Positions 1-8,307 of a stretch of 54,146 bases of DNA are shown one piece after another. A model generated the notes under the pieces. It made no database searches, had not been told where the DNA came from, and worked only from the letters and a program-made list of their open reading frames with translations. Every line of letters begins with the position of its first letter. Within the stretch, counting starts at the first letter, position 1. Source of the stretch: Anabaena sp. UHCC 0187 (lineage in GTDB: Bacteria > Cyanobacteriota > Cyanobacteriia > Cyanobacteriales > Nostocaceae); contig NZ_VILB01000028.1 in assembly GCF_009712035.1 (NCBI RefSeq), positions 1 to 54,146 of the forward strand. The letters run 5' to 3'. The position numbers and the translations under genes are program-made.

Positions 1-34
1 GCCGTGAGTCGTTTCCTCTCTTCGGCACTTAATC

Positions 35-63
35 AATATAGCAATCCTTCCTTTTCCTGTCAA
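35..63 (-). promoter_or_regulatory. Strong sigma70-type promoter pointing out of the left edge
   Basis: Read on the minus strand, there is a perfect -35 hexamer TTGACA (58-63), a 17-bp spacer and a -10 TATATT (35-40). Transcription would start near position 28 and leave the window. The transcribed edge begins GCCG and ends CGGC, so it could fold. The product lies outside the window. Between 64 and 317 I see no gene or clear signal. Confidence 0.6.
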
Positions 64-317
64 GGGTTTTGGAAAATATTTTTTTGGGACGGGAAAATAA
101 TGGCTGAAAGCTTTGTGAGAGTAGGGAACCAGCCTATTTTTAAGTGATCAGGTCAGCAATAATATAGTGTGTTAGGTGAAAAACTAAGAGTCGTCTTCTA
201 TATCTAATGCAGGTTAGCGAAAGAATCAATCGGCAATAAGGGGTTTAAACTCCGTATTTATGAATTTTGGTGTTACTCATGGATTTTTGCCATCCTGATC
301 ATGGAATTTGACATTAT

Positions 318-803
318 TTATTTGGAGGTTTTTGAGGGAGAAGCCTTTTGTAAGCGCAGTAGCGTATTATATAGTTGTCGTTTTAAATTATTATTGTTTT
401 GGATTTCTAAGGTGATTTTATTGAATCTTTCCACGCTGAGACCACTATCCTCAACTATTTTTTGAGAATGGTTGCAGTAATTTACGGCAATATCTTTTGC
501 TTTGCCTGGTAGTGCATTGACACTTGTAGAATCATTACAGATCACTTGGGGAATGTCTTTACTACCGATAAGTTTTTTAATTTCCTCAAAGGCTTGCTGA
601 CGGACTGGCTCCATTCCTAGTACAGCTTTTGCATAGTTAGTTACTTCTGTATTATTTACGTTTAAGGTTTGAGCGACTACTTGAGAATTGCCGCCAAAAC
701 TACCAGAAATAAGACTTACAGTGGCAATACTTGCCAAAATCAAGGGTTGAGAGAAAATTTGCTGCAATCGTTTGGTTAAATGAACATTGTAAATTTTGAG
801 CAT
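318..803 (-). CDS. DUF4168 domain protein, exported
   Basis: The protein has a hydrophobic N-terminal segment ending near VVAQ, as in a signal peptide or anchor. A DUF4168 domain follows, recognisable by the NYAKAVLGMEP region, an EIKKLI helix, two cysteines in contexts VICN and NYCN, and the SGLSVERFNKIT stretch. The family is common in cyanobacteria and has no firm function; export to the periplasm is likely. The frame is open upstream to 881, but the Met at 803 puts the signal peptide at the N terminus, so I prefer it. The start is uncertain because no clear ribosome binding site is visible. Confidence 0.75.
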   Translation of the reverse strand: MLKIYNVHLTKRLQQIFSQPLILASIATVSLISGSFGGNSQVVAQTLNVNNTEVTNYAKAVLGMEPVRQQAFEEIKKLIGSKDIPQVICNDSTSVNALPGKAKDIAVNYCNHSQKIVEDSGLSVERFNKITLEIQNNNNLKRQLYNTLLRLQKASPSKTSK

Positions 804-908
804 AAAACAGGTGACACAGAGGGAAAATAGGGAATACCATAATGAGTCTGAATTATTTTCTGAATTAGAAGTTCCAGTCAAGATGGAATATATATATTGA
901 TGGGGATA

Positions 909-1895
909 TCAACTGCGGCGACATATTTGACTAAGTTCAATAACTTTAGTTTGTAGGGTTGAAGTTTCCGCTGCACCTTGCTTAAGGCTGACTTCTAACT
1001 CCAATAGCAGAGGTAACGCAGAGATGAGTTGCTGTAGGGAGAGAGATTTGACTTCCTGCTGTAGGAAATAGATGCGTTTAGGGTTAGAGATTTCCGCCCC
1101 TTGAGCGATGGCTTGGGGATTCCGTTCACCACTTTCCATCATCATTTTTACTAATAACCAGGTGCGAAATTGACCAATGAGTGTGGCAACTATCCGTAAA
1201 CCCGGTTCGGCTGCATTGCTGAGATCACCTAATATCCCTAAAGCTTTGGGGGTATCTCCAGTTCTGATGGCTGTTGCTAGTTGTAAGGTATTTTGGGTAG
1301 TATTTCTGACTAACTCAGATACTGTATTTACGTCTAAAGGTTTGCCACTGCCTTCAGTATAGAGACGTAATTTCTCTAATTCATTGTAGAGAAGACGGGT
1401 ATCATTACCGACTGATTCGGCTAATATTTCGGCTATCAGGGGACTTATTTTTATCCCCACAGTTTGAGCAGCTTGTTGAACTGATAGGACTAATAGTTCG
1501 GTTTTCCAAGGAGGAATCAGGGGAAATTCGGAAACTGTAGCAAACTGTTTCAGGAGTTTTGTACTTTTAAGGCGTTCATCTGGTTTATTCCGACTGGTCA
1601 ATAGTAAAGTAGAATCTGCCGGAATGACCTTGAGAGTGCGTTGTAATTCTGCTAAGATGTGATCTGGACAATTTTGGCAAACAGTAGTGTTAATGAGCCA
1701 CACCAACCGCCCACCAGCACCAAATGGCGGTGTCATTGCCTGATTTAAAGCTTGGACAATAGCATCGGGTTGATCTGGGGAAAATGAGGTATAATTAAAA
1801 CTTGTCCACAGGGGATCAAGAATGCGATCGCGCAAAATTACTACAGCTTTTTCCATAGCAAAATCATCTTCACCCCAGTAAACATATATTGGCAT
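909..1895 (-). CDS. holA: DNA polymerase III subunit delta
   Basis: This 328-residue protein is the clamp-loader delta subunit, which opens the beta sliding clamp during replication. The N terminus (MPIYVYWGEDDF) and the arrangement of an AAA-like N-terminal domain followed by an all-helical C-terminal domain fit HolA, as does the length (family about 320-350). The run from LLTSRNKPDERLKS through GNDTRLLYNELEKL is characteristic. It is transcribed away from the DUF1868 gene, with 82 bp between them. The N-terminal P-loop is degenerate, as is normal for delta subunits. Confidence 0.9.
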   Translation of the reverse strand: MPIYVYWGEDDFAMEKAVVILRDRILDPLWTSFNYTSFSPDQPDAIVQALNQAMTPPFGAGGRLVWLINTTVCQNCPDHILAELQRTLKVIPADSTLLLTSRNKPDERLKSTKLLKQFATVSEFPLIPPWKTELLVLSVQQAAQTVGIKISPLIAEILAESVGNDTRLLYNELEKLRLYTEGSGKPLDVNTVSELVRNTTQNTLQLATAIRTGDTPKALGILGDLSNAAEPGLRIVATLIGQFRTWLLVKMMMESGERNPQAIAQGAEISNPKRIYFLQQEVKSLSLQQLISALPLLLELEVSLKQGAAETSTLQTKVIELSQICRRS

Positions 1896-1977
1896 AGCAA
1901 TTTTAAATTGAAAATTAATTTAGTCAAATTGAGTAATTTTCCCTACAATCTATCAAAAGAGCAAAAGGTGATCAAGA

Positions 1978-2763
1978 TTGGACGACAACTACCAAATCTA
2001 TTTAAATCGGGTAGCACGCATGACGCTACCAGAAGCTTACAAAACCCAGATTCAGCATATTCAGGAATCTTCTAAATTCCAGGTTCAGGCTGGAGTGAGA
2101 GAGGCTGCTCCTTTTCCAGGCTATACGCTGATTACCCCACCAGCAGCAGAAGATTTAAATAATGCTGCCTTCTACAGCCAAATACAGGCTTATCAACAGC
2201 AATTATTAGAGCTACCCATTTGTAGTGATTTAATTGTACCTGTTCCTCCTGCTAGTTTTCATGTGACAGTGGCAGATTTAATTTGGGACAGTGCTTTTCA
2301 TCATGCTTGTACGAAAAATCCCCAATTTGCTGAAGACTTGAATTCTCAGTTAACTGAGAGGTTTCAAGAATATCAAAAATTGATGACAAAGGGATCTCCT
2401 ATATCTTGGCAAATGTTGGGATTGATTGTCATGCCCAGGGCTGTCGGTGTGTGTTTAGTCCCTAAAGATCAACGTTCCTATGAGGAAATTATTCAGTTCC
2501 GGCGAATAATTTATCAAAATCGCAAGTTAATGGGCTTGGGTATTGAGCAGCATTATCATTTTACGGCTCATGTAACATTGGGTTATTTTGGCGAAATTCC
2601 CCCAGAATTAGACCGGGTAAACCTCAATACAATGTTTTGTGAGTTTAATCAATCATTGCCGTTAGATACCCCAGATTTTCTCATTAATAAGGTGGAATTA
2701 CGAAAATTTGATAATATGATCCACTATTATCGTCAACCAGACTGGCCGAGTTTGGATTTTTAA
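1978..2763 (+). CDS. DUF1868 protein, 2H phosphoesterase-like
   Basis: The 261-residue protein carries two H-x-T motifs, FHVT (H95/T97) and AHVT (H198/T200). This is the signature of the 2H phosphoesterase/2'-5' RNA ligase fold, in which the two histidines act on 2',3'-cyclic or 2'-5' phosphodiester bonds. The overall sequence matches the cyanobacterial DUF1868 family. The substrate is unknown. The start codon is TTG, supported by an AAAGGTG ribosome binding site about 7 nt upstream, and the next in-frame Met (residue 15) is inside the conserved N terminus. A hairpin terminator follows at 2800. Confidence 0.8.
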   Translation: MDDNYQIYLNRVARMTLPEAYKTQIQHIQESSKFQVQAGVREAAPFPGYTLITPPAAEDLNNAAFYSQIQAYQQQLLELPICSDLIVPVPPASFHVTVADLIWDSAFHHACTKNPQFAEDLNSQLTERFQEYQKLMTKGSPISWQMLGLIVMPRAVGVCLVPKDQRSYEEIIQFRRIIYQNRKLMGLGIEQHYHFTAHVTLGYFGEIPPELDRVNLNTMFCEFNQSLPLDTPDFLINKVELRKFDNMIHYYRQPDWPSLDF

Positions 2764-2799
2764 GTTCAAAAGGTGATTGGAAATCACGGCTATACAGGT

Positions 2800-2821
2800 A
2801 AAACCCACGCTGGTGGGTTTT
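2800..2821 (+). terminator. Hairpin terminator after the DUF1868 gene
   Basis: A perfect 9-bp inverted repeat (AAAACCCAC / GTGGGTTTT) with a GCTG loop lies 37 bp after the stop codon. It ends in a U-rich tail and is the obvious intrinsic terminator for the upstream gene. Confidence 0.65.
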
Positions 2822-3462
2822 AAATCTTTGATTTTTCCTAAGTCGGCGCAGGATTTGGGTGATAACCTATCGCTGAAACGATTGATTGATCAATATTCAA
2901 TAATGGGTAGGGGTAAAGCATTGCTAAATCCCATATAAATTAGAGACATACTGATTCACACGCAGTCTTTATCAGTATTTAAACGGATAATCGTTTGAGC
3001 GCGGCTTTTTAAGTAATTACTCTCCAATTATGATAAATTAATATCAAAAACAATAGTTATATTTACACAAAATAGTATTTTGACTAAATTCTTTTCAATG
3101 CTAATCTTCAGAGCTTATTCACAGCTTTCTGATAGTGATATAGCTTGTGTTTATTTGTAACTAATTTTACACTTGTATCGAATTTAGAATATCTGTTTAA
3201 TTTCACCGTAATTTCATAAATATGCCGTTTTCATGAAGATGAGATAATTTTGGGCTGAGAAAAATTCAGTGGAAATGCGGGTGTTTTTTTTACAAATAAG
3301 GAATAGTGATTATAGACAAATGACTTGTCACTACTTAACTAGATTCAATTATCTAACTGTAGAGCGACCGACTTATCGAGTCTAACACACCCTGTATAAA
3401 TCATAAAGTTTAGTAATCAATTATCATTACCAAGATTTATTTCTACCAGGAAAATAACAAAT
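2822..3462. other. Intergenic stretch without a recognisable gene
   Basis: About 640 bp of AT-rich sequence. It contains one palindromic dispersed element (2911-2932) and a weak inverted repeat AAACG...CGTTT near 2981-2996. I see no coding frame of any length and no confident promoter, although one for the secreted protein at 3463 must lie in its right-hand part. Confidence 0.5.
2911..2932. repeat. Palindromic dispersed element, copy 1
   Basis: The imperfect palindrome GGGTAAAGCATTGCTAAATCCC matches the perfect palindrome at 35574-35594 (GGGTTTAGC AAT GCTAAACCC, read on the other strand) apart from a few bases. Its presence in two unrelated intergenic regions suggests a small dispersed repeat, not a gene-specific terminator. 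Confidence 0.55.
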
Positions 3463-3804
3463 ATGAAACCAACTCAGGTCTTTACGAAGTGGGTTATTCC
3501 ATCCTGCTTGTTGATATTAGCTGGCTTATTTATGCCCATAAATCAAGCTCATGCAGGTGGTTATGATGATTTTGATTCATTAACAGCCGAAGAACAAATG
3601 TCAAGATTGCGAACGCTTCCGGCGGTCTTGAGTTGGGAAAAATGGGAAAAACCTTATGTATCAGGAGGCGATTTATGCAGATATAAAAATGGTGATGTAG
3701 TTTGTTTATCTATTTGTTTATCTACAGATATGGCTAAAAAAGTGGGAGCGCATATTTATTCACCTAAAAAACCCATACCTTCCCCAACAGCTAAACGCAA
3801 ATAA
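3463..3804 (+). CDS. Small secreted protein of unknown function
   Basis: A 113-residue protein with a clear Sec signal peptide: basic MKPTQVFTKW, a hydrophobic core, and the cleavage-like motif QAHA-GG near residue 32. The mature part holds three cysteines (one in GGDLCRY, two in VVCLSICLS) and a basic C-terminal tail ending TAKRK. An AGGAAAA sequence about 9 nt upstream supports the ATG. I do not recognise the family. It precedes the lectin/peptidase gene on the same strand and could be cotranscribed with it. Confidence 0.6.
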   Translation: MKPTQVFTKWVIPSCLLILAGLFMPINQAHAGGYDDFDSLTAEEQMSRLRTLPAVLSWEKWEKPYVSGGDLCRYKNGDVVCLSICLSTDMAKKVGAHIYSPKKPIPSPTAKRK

Positions 3805-3969
3805 GTTTCCCTGCTATTAATACCTTTGTCCATAACAGCAAATTAACAGGAATCAAAACATCATGTCTAACAACAATCACAAATCCACAGGTTTAAAATC
3901 TGCATCCGTTAACACTGTTCAATATCAGACCAACAGTTTCAAGTATCGTCAGGTAGTCGTGGTGGTGTT

Positions 3970-4848
3970 TTGTTAAAGCACCGTTCTACTGGTAAGTGTT
4001 TGAATGCCTATCGCACTAGCAACGGTTCAGAAATGAATGTGTGGCCGTGTAATCCTGCCGATTTAGACCAAAACTGGAATATAATTCCAGTCGGTGATGG
4101 TTATAACTTAATCCAACGAGTGGGTACAAATCGCTGTGTTGATACTCCCACAAGAAATAATTCAGGAAGAGTGCATTTATGGGATTGCGATCGCAATAAT
4201 GGAAACCAACGTTGGAAGAGCAGTAATGGAGGAGGCGTAACTCCTACAAATGGGCAAATAAACTTACCATTTAAAAATGGTCAAACCTGGTATGTTTGTC
4301 AAGGTTATCGTGGTGGAGTTACCCATAACTATGAAAATCCTAATAATTATCACAATATTTACTCCCTTGACTTGACAGTTGAGAATAATTCTTGGGGTTC
4401 AAAAGGATGTTATAGCCTTAATGATGTTAATAAATCTGCGGGTAATCAAATCTTGGCTCCAGTGGCTGGAAATACTGAAAGAGTGAGTTGGGCAGATGAT
4501 CTTGTCTGTCTGACAAATGATTCTCGAACTAAGAGTTTTATGATTGGTCATATGACCCCATCAACTAGAGTTATAGGGCGGGTAAATCAGGATACAGTGA
4601 TAGGTACAGTCAAAAAATATACAACATCAAATGGTTATGCTCATATACATATAGCTGCATATAATGGATCTGGATGTAAAGGAGCATCAATCTACACCAG
4701 CTTGCAATGCGTAGCCCAAGAGTCAGTTAATGTGGTGACAGTGGAAGACCCCGTAGAATATGTATTACCAGGAATTACCCAAACCCAAGTCAATGAAGCG
4801 GCGGGTATGTCCCCACTGTGCCGAGTCTTATACTCCCACTATGGCTGA
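3970..4848 (+). CDS. Ricin-type lectin plus M23-like peptidase, fused at its end to a PilB/GspE remnant
   Basis: Residues 1-85 form a ricin-B-type lectin domain with two QxW-type repeats (DQNW, NQRW) and GKCLNAY. Residues 100-245 resemble an M23/LasA-like metallopeptidase, with HNIYSLD and AHIHIA as candidate zinc-ligand motifs and an ILAPVAG strand. Such proteins cleave cell-wall peptides. From residue 252 the sequence is unrelated: it reads VNVVTVEDPVEY, a secretion/pilus ATPase motif. The start is unsure. An ATG at 3863 with an AGGA site opens a different frame that ends in a stop just after 3970, while this frame is open only from 3913, so a frameshift near 3915-3950 probably removed the true N terminus. 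No signal peptide remains. Probably a damaged gene. Confidence 0.6.
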   Translation: MLKHRSTGKCLNAYRTSNGSEMNVWPCNPADLDQNWNIIPVGDGYNLIQRVGTNRCVDTPTRNNSGRVHLWDCDRNNGNQRWKSSNGGGVTPTNGQINLPFKNGQTWYVCQGYRGGVTHNYENPNNYHNIYSLDLTVENNSWGSKGCYSLNDVNKSAGNQILAPVAGNTERVSWADDLVCLTNDSRTKSFMIGHMTPSTRVIGRVNQDTVIGTVKKYTTSNGYAHIHIAAYNGSGCKGASIYTSLQCVAQESVNVVTVEDPVEYVLPGITQTQVNEAAGMSPLCRVLYSHYG

Positions 4849-5197
4849 TTTGCGTAAACTTGGTTTAGAACCCACAGCAGCAACAACTAAGGGATGGAAA
4901 AAAGGTAAAGGATGTCCGCAGTGTTTTAATTCTGGCTATTTGGGACGGGAAGCCATTGTGGAGTTGTTGGATATTGATGATCGGGTGCGAGAATTAATTT
5001 ATGAAGGAACTATGACTCAGTTAAATCGTTATCTCCAAGAAATCAATTTTGTTTCTTTTCGGGTGTCTGCTGTGCAAAAGATAACAACTGGAGTGACGAC
5101 GATAGAGGAGGTGCTGAGAGTTCTACCCCATACTGTGTTTGCTCATCCACCTTCTTCCCCTTCTGTGACTTGGTTGCCTATAGCAGCGGTTTCTTGA
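4723..5197 (+). pseudogene. Internally deleted PilB/GspE-type ATPase remnant
   Basis: Two pieces of a type II secretion/type IV pilus assembly ATPase are joined here. The first (4723 to about 4803) encodes NVVTVEDPVEYVLPG, the region after Walker A. The second (about 4797-5197) encodes RRVCPHCAE through GKGCPQCFNSGYLGREA, the four-cysteine zinc motif and C-terminal domain. The segment that should lie between them, with Walker B and the His box, is missing, and the two halves are in different reading frames, so the junction near GCGGCGGG is a frameshifting deletion. No N-terminal half is present. It cannot make a working ATPase. Confidence 0.8.
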
Positions 5198-5552
5198 AAG
5201 GAAGACAAGATGTAGGAGAATTTTCGTTAATAACTCAAGTTGCTAGTTATCTGCTTGAGCTTGGTAATGGGTAATTGGTGAGTAAATTTCTGTTTTCATC
5301 CTGTTAATCCTTTAATCAGTGGACATCCTGATATGGCTTGCGCCACGCTTCCCTATCAGACAGTTACCTCCAGCAGATTGTATATCAACGAGGTACAGAA
5401 TCTAAATTGAAACCTATACACAAAGCCAGTTTTACTCCTGACTCCTGCTGTAACATAAATAGCCACTTTAACTTCAAAAGTGTGGGATTCGCCATAAATC
5501 GTGATTCAGACGAATTATCACGTAAATAGCCCATTATGGATGAAAATTGACT
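5198..5552. other. Intergenic stretch holding a dispersed repeat
   Basis: About 355 bp downstream of the ATPase remnant and convergent with the RDD gene. It holds a TAATGGGTAATTGG-type STRR fragment near 5265-5280 and the dispersed repeat at 5390-5453. An open frame at 5338-5529 overlaps the repeat and has no ribosome binding site or recognisable family, so I do not call it. Confidence 0.5.
5390..5453 (+). repeat. Dispersed ~65-bp repeat, copy A
   Basis: This segment (starting GAGGTACAGAATCTA, containing AAGCCAGTTTTACT, ending CTGCTGTAA) is matched in inverse orientation at 52537-52608, with a small insertion and a few substitutions. Both copies lie next to degenerate coding DNA and contain an ACTCCTG heptamer. 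It is a dispersed repeat of unknown origin. Confidence 0.65.
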
Positions 5553-6332
5553 CTAAAATTCAGGTTGTTGATAGGCAAGATAAACAGCTTCTAAAAATAC
5601 ATCTGAGGCAATATTTGCTGGGAGAATTTCTAAATTAATAATAGATTGAACTTGTTGAGTAAGTTTTAAAGAAAGTGCTATCCTGGCTTTTGTGGACATT
5701 CCATTTCGTCTCAGTAAATATTCTCGAATAATGGCAAAATCATCGGGTAATAAAGGTGATAAATCTGCTATTTCTCGTAACTGGATATGAAAAGATTTAG
5801 CCTCTTCGGAAATTTCTAAACTGGATGATTTTGCAACTGTTTCCACTTGAATAACAATTGTCCCCGCAACTAAATCACCAAGACGTTTTTCTCGGTTACT
5901 AAAAGTAATTAAAAAAGCACCAATAAATAAAAATTCATCAAGGGGACGGAGTAAAGCTCGTAATGCTGCTTGTTGTAAACCCACAGGTCTACCATCATCG
6001 CGCACAACGCGAATTTTAGCAATACGTTTACCTGGTGTTTGTCCTTGCCAAAGAGTTTCAAAAAATACGAAATAACCTGTGTAAATAAAGAACAGACTTA
6101 ATAGAGAAATGGCTATCAACCACAAGCCAAAATTAGAGCCAAAAAGACTAACTCCAATATCAGTTACTCGCTCAAAAATAACTGACCATATTAACGCTAT
6201 TACAACTAAAGTAAAAGCTAAAATCAGATAGTCAATCATTAATGCTAAAGCCCGACTACCAATTCCAGCTAGGGTAAATTCTATTTCCACACTTTCGGGT
6301 GTGCTGAATTTAATGCGATTAAAAAGGTGCAT
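5553..6332 (-). CDS. RDD family membrane protein
   Basis: The 259-residue protein begins with a short cytoplasmic lead and then GIGSRALALMIDYLIL, the Arg/Asp signature of the RDD family. Two more hydrophobic helices follow, and the second RDD motif occurs at GKRIAKIRVVRDDGRPVG. A soluble C-terminal region of about 100 residues follows. The function of RDD proteins is poorly defined; transport or membrane-stress roles have been proposed. It sits 15 bp after the membrane protein gene at 6348, so the two are probably one operon, and it is part of the MoxR cluster ending at 12662. Confidence 0.8.
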   Translation of the reverse strand: MHLFNRIKFSTPESVEIEFTLAGIGSRALALMIDYLILAFTLVVIALIWSVIFERVTDIGVSLFGSNFGLWLIAISLLSLFFIYTGYFVFFETLWQGQTPGKRIAKIRVVRDDGRPVGLQQAALRALLRPLDEFLFIGAFLITFSNREKRLGDLVAGTIVIQVETVAKSSSLEISEEAKSFHIQLREIADLSPLLPDDFAIIREYLLRRNGMSTKARIALSLKLTQQVQSIINLEILPANIASDVFLEAVYLAYQQPEF

Positions 6333-6347
6333 TATATTTGAATTGAA

Positions 6348-7199
6348 TTAAATATCGTGGTCACGTAATTGTAAACCCAAACCTTCACGGCGACTTCTGA
6401 GATCATAGTAAATTACAGCTTTAACTGCTTGCAAGAAAGGTACAATTAATGCCCCACCTGCAAAACTTAATCCAACTATTAAGACGAAATAAATTATTGA
6501 AAAAGCAATATTACCTTGATTTACTAAAGGTGTGAATATTAGTTGAATAATAGTAGTGATGATTTGAATTACAAATTGGATAGGAATGGTAATTAAAACA
6601 CTCACAAAAGAGATTGTAAGAATTCTGCCAATATTTCCTTTAGTTAATTCCCAACTCCGATTAATCGTGGAACTACCATTAACATTCTCCTCAATTGCTA
6701 GGGGAACATCTACTAAGTAAAATCTAGTTCCTATCCACAAAATACCTGTAATGGCAATGATCATTACCAGCAAACTTATTAAAATGATAATACCTATATT
6801 AGCTGGATTTATATTCTGTAATCCTCCTATTAATGCCGCTGGTATACCTATTAGTAAACCGGCAATGACTACAAAACCAAGACTAATTCCTATACTAATC
6901 GCCAGCATAAGTAACATGGTAATAAAAAATTCCCACAACCGAGAATTGACAAACCGCTCACCTGATGAAACACTTTCAGGTTGGTTAACCAATTCACCAA
7001 AAGCTAACCGAGAAATCAGGGCTGACAGGGCGTAAAATTTCACCCAACCATAAACAGGAATCAATAACCACGCATAAGCTTTAAGGGCGATAAAAAAATA
7101 GTTTTTAAAATGAGAACGATACAATCGCATTCCCGCACTCACAACACTACCTACAGTTAAAGTTTGAATAGGATTAGGAGAATCAAAGTTTTTAGACAT
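6348..7199 (-). CDS. Polytopic membrane protein of the MoxR/RDD cluster
   Basis: The 283-residue protein has a soluble N-terminal lead with TVGSVVSAGMRLYRSHFKNYF, then about six hydrophobic helices. This resembles the membrane domain associated with glycerophosphodiester phosphodiesterases and related polytopic proteins, but I see no catalytic motif. It is divergent from the SpoIIM gene (80 bp apart) and lies just upstream of the RDD gene. Function unknown; a role with its membrane-protein neighbours is an inference from context only. Confidence 0.65.
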   Translation of the reverse strand: MSKNFDSPNPIQTLTVGSVVSAGMRLYRSHFKNYFFIALKAYAWLLIPVYGWVKFYALSALISRLAFGELVNQPESVSSGERFVNSRLWEFFITMLLMLAISIGISLGFVVIAGLLIGIPAALIGGLQNINPANIGIIILISLLVMIIAITGILWIGTRFYLVDVPLAIEENVNGSSTINRSWELTKGNIGRILTISFVSVLITIPIQFVIQIITTIIQLIFTPLVNQGNIAFSIIYFVLIVGLSFAGGALIVPFLQAVKAVIYYDLRSRREGLGLQLRDHDI

Positions 7200-7278
7200 G
7201 GTGTTAATTTTTTCCTAAAATACGGTGCTTACTTTGAAGTTATCTTAAGCTAATCTGTACTCAGTATTTAGAAAGTTT

Positions 7279-8235
7279 ATGAATATTCAACGTTGGATAG
7301 GAAGACGAGAGGCCAATTGGCAGCGTTTAGATGCTTTATTGAAGAAAGTAGAACAAAAACGTTTAAAGTCCCTGCGTTCTGGGGAAATTAGGGAATTAGC
7401 GAGTTTATATCGTTCTGTAGCAGCGGATTTAGCTAGGGCGCGGACTCAGCAAGTAGGTAAAACTTTAATTCAAAGTTTACAATCTTTGACAACTCGCGCC
7501 TATACACAAATTTACCAGGGTTCGCGGCGACAGGAATGGCTTGCAGCGAAGGAATTTTACCTGTGGGGATTTCCTCAAGTGGTGCAGCAAACCTTCTTAT
7601 ACATTGCCACAGCCACCGCTATGTTTATTTTAGGAGGCTTAATTGCTTGGTGGTATGCTTGGCAAGATCCGAGTTTTATGTCGTTGGTAGTACCGGAAAG
7701 ATTGATTTCTCTGGTGCGAGATAAGGGTGAATTATGGATGGGTTCGATAGTGGGAATTGAACCTTTAGCTTCTAGTAATATTATGATGAATAATATTTCT
7801 GTGTCTTTTGGGGCTGTAGCTGGAGGAATTACAGCAGGATTATATACTAGCTATTTAATGATATTTAATGGCTTGTTAATTGGTGCTGTTGGTGCTTTGG
7901 TAGGACAAAATAATCTAGCTTATCCGTTTTGGGCATTTGTGTTTCCTCATGGGGCTTTGGAATTACCTGCAATATTTTTTGCAGGTGGTTCAGGTTTGTT
8001 ACTTGCAAAAGCAATTTTATTTCCTGGTAAATATCGCCGTCGGGATGCTTTGAAGTTTTATGGTTCTTTGGCGGTACAATTGGTTTTTGGGATTGTGCCG
8101 ATGTTGATTGTGGCTGGTTTAATTGAGGGTTTTTTCTCGCCAAATCCGATGATTCCAGAGCCAATTAAATATTTGGTTGGGATGGGTTTGTTTGTGGTTT
8201 TGGTGCGGTATTGTAGTCGGAAAAAGAAAATATGA
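7279..8235 (+). CDS. Stage II sporulation protein M family membrane protein
   Basis: The 318-residue protein has a basic, helical N-terminal third (IQRWIGRREANWQRLDALL) and a C-terminal multi-helix SpoIIM domain containing FPHGALELPAIFFAGGSG, the family's most conserved stretch. In sporulating Firmicutes SpoIIM belongs to a peptidoglycan-degrading complex; in cyanobacteria, which do not sporulate, the family travels with MoxR/DUF58 genes and its role is unknown. It is divergent from the RDD pair and convergent with DUF58. An STRR (CGCAGAGACGCAGAGG) lies just after its stop. Confidence 0.8.
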   Translation: MNIQRWIGRREANWQRLDALLKKVEQKRLKSLRSGEIRELASLYRSVAADLARARTQQVGKTLIQSLQSLTTRAYTQIYQGSRRQEWLAAKEFYLWGFPQVVQQTFLYIATATAMFILGGLIAWWYAWQDPSFMSLVVPERLISLVRDKGELWMGSIVGIEPLASSNIMMNNISVSFGAVAGGITAGLYTSYLMIFNGLLIGAVGALVGQNNLAYPFWAFVFPHGALELPAIFFAGGSGLLLAKAILFPGKYRRRDALKFYGSLAVQLVFGIVPMLIVAGLIEGFFSPNPMIPEPIKYLVGMGLFVVLVRYCSRKKKI

Positions 8236-8307
8236 ACTACATTTTTTCTCACGCAGAGACGCAGAGGCACAGAGAGAAATAATTTACAGTTGATTTCTCG
8301 CTTTAAG

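Noticed and set aside
5338-5529. A 63-codon open frame between the ATPase remnant and the RDD gene
   Set aside because: It overlaps a dispersed repeat, has no ribosome binding site and no protein resemblance except to a frame of the other repeat copy.
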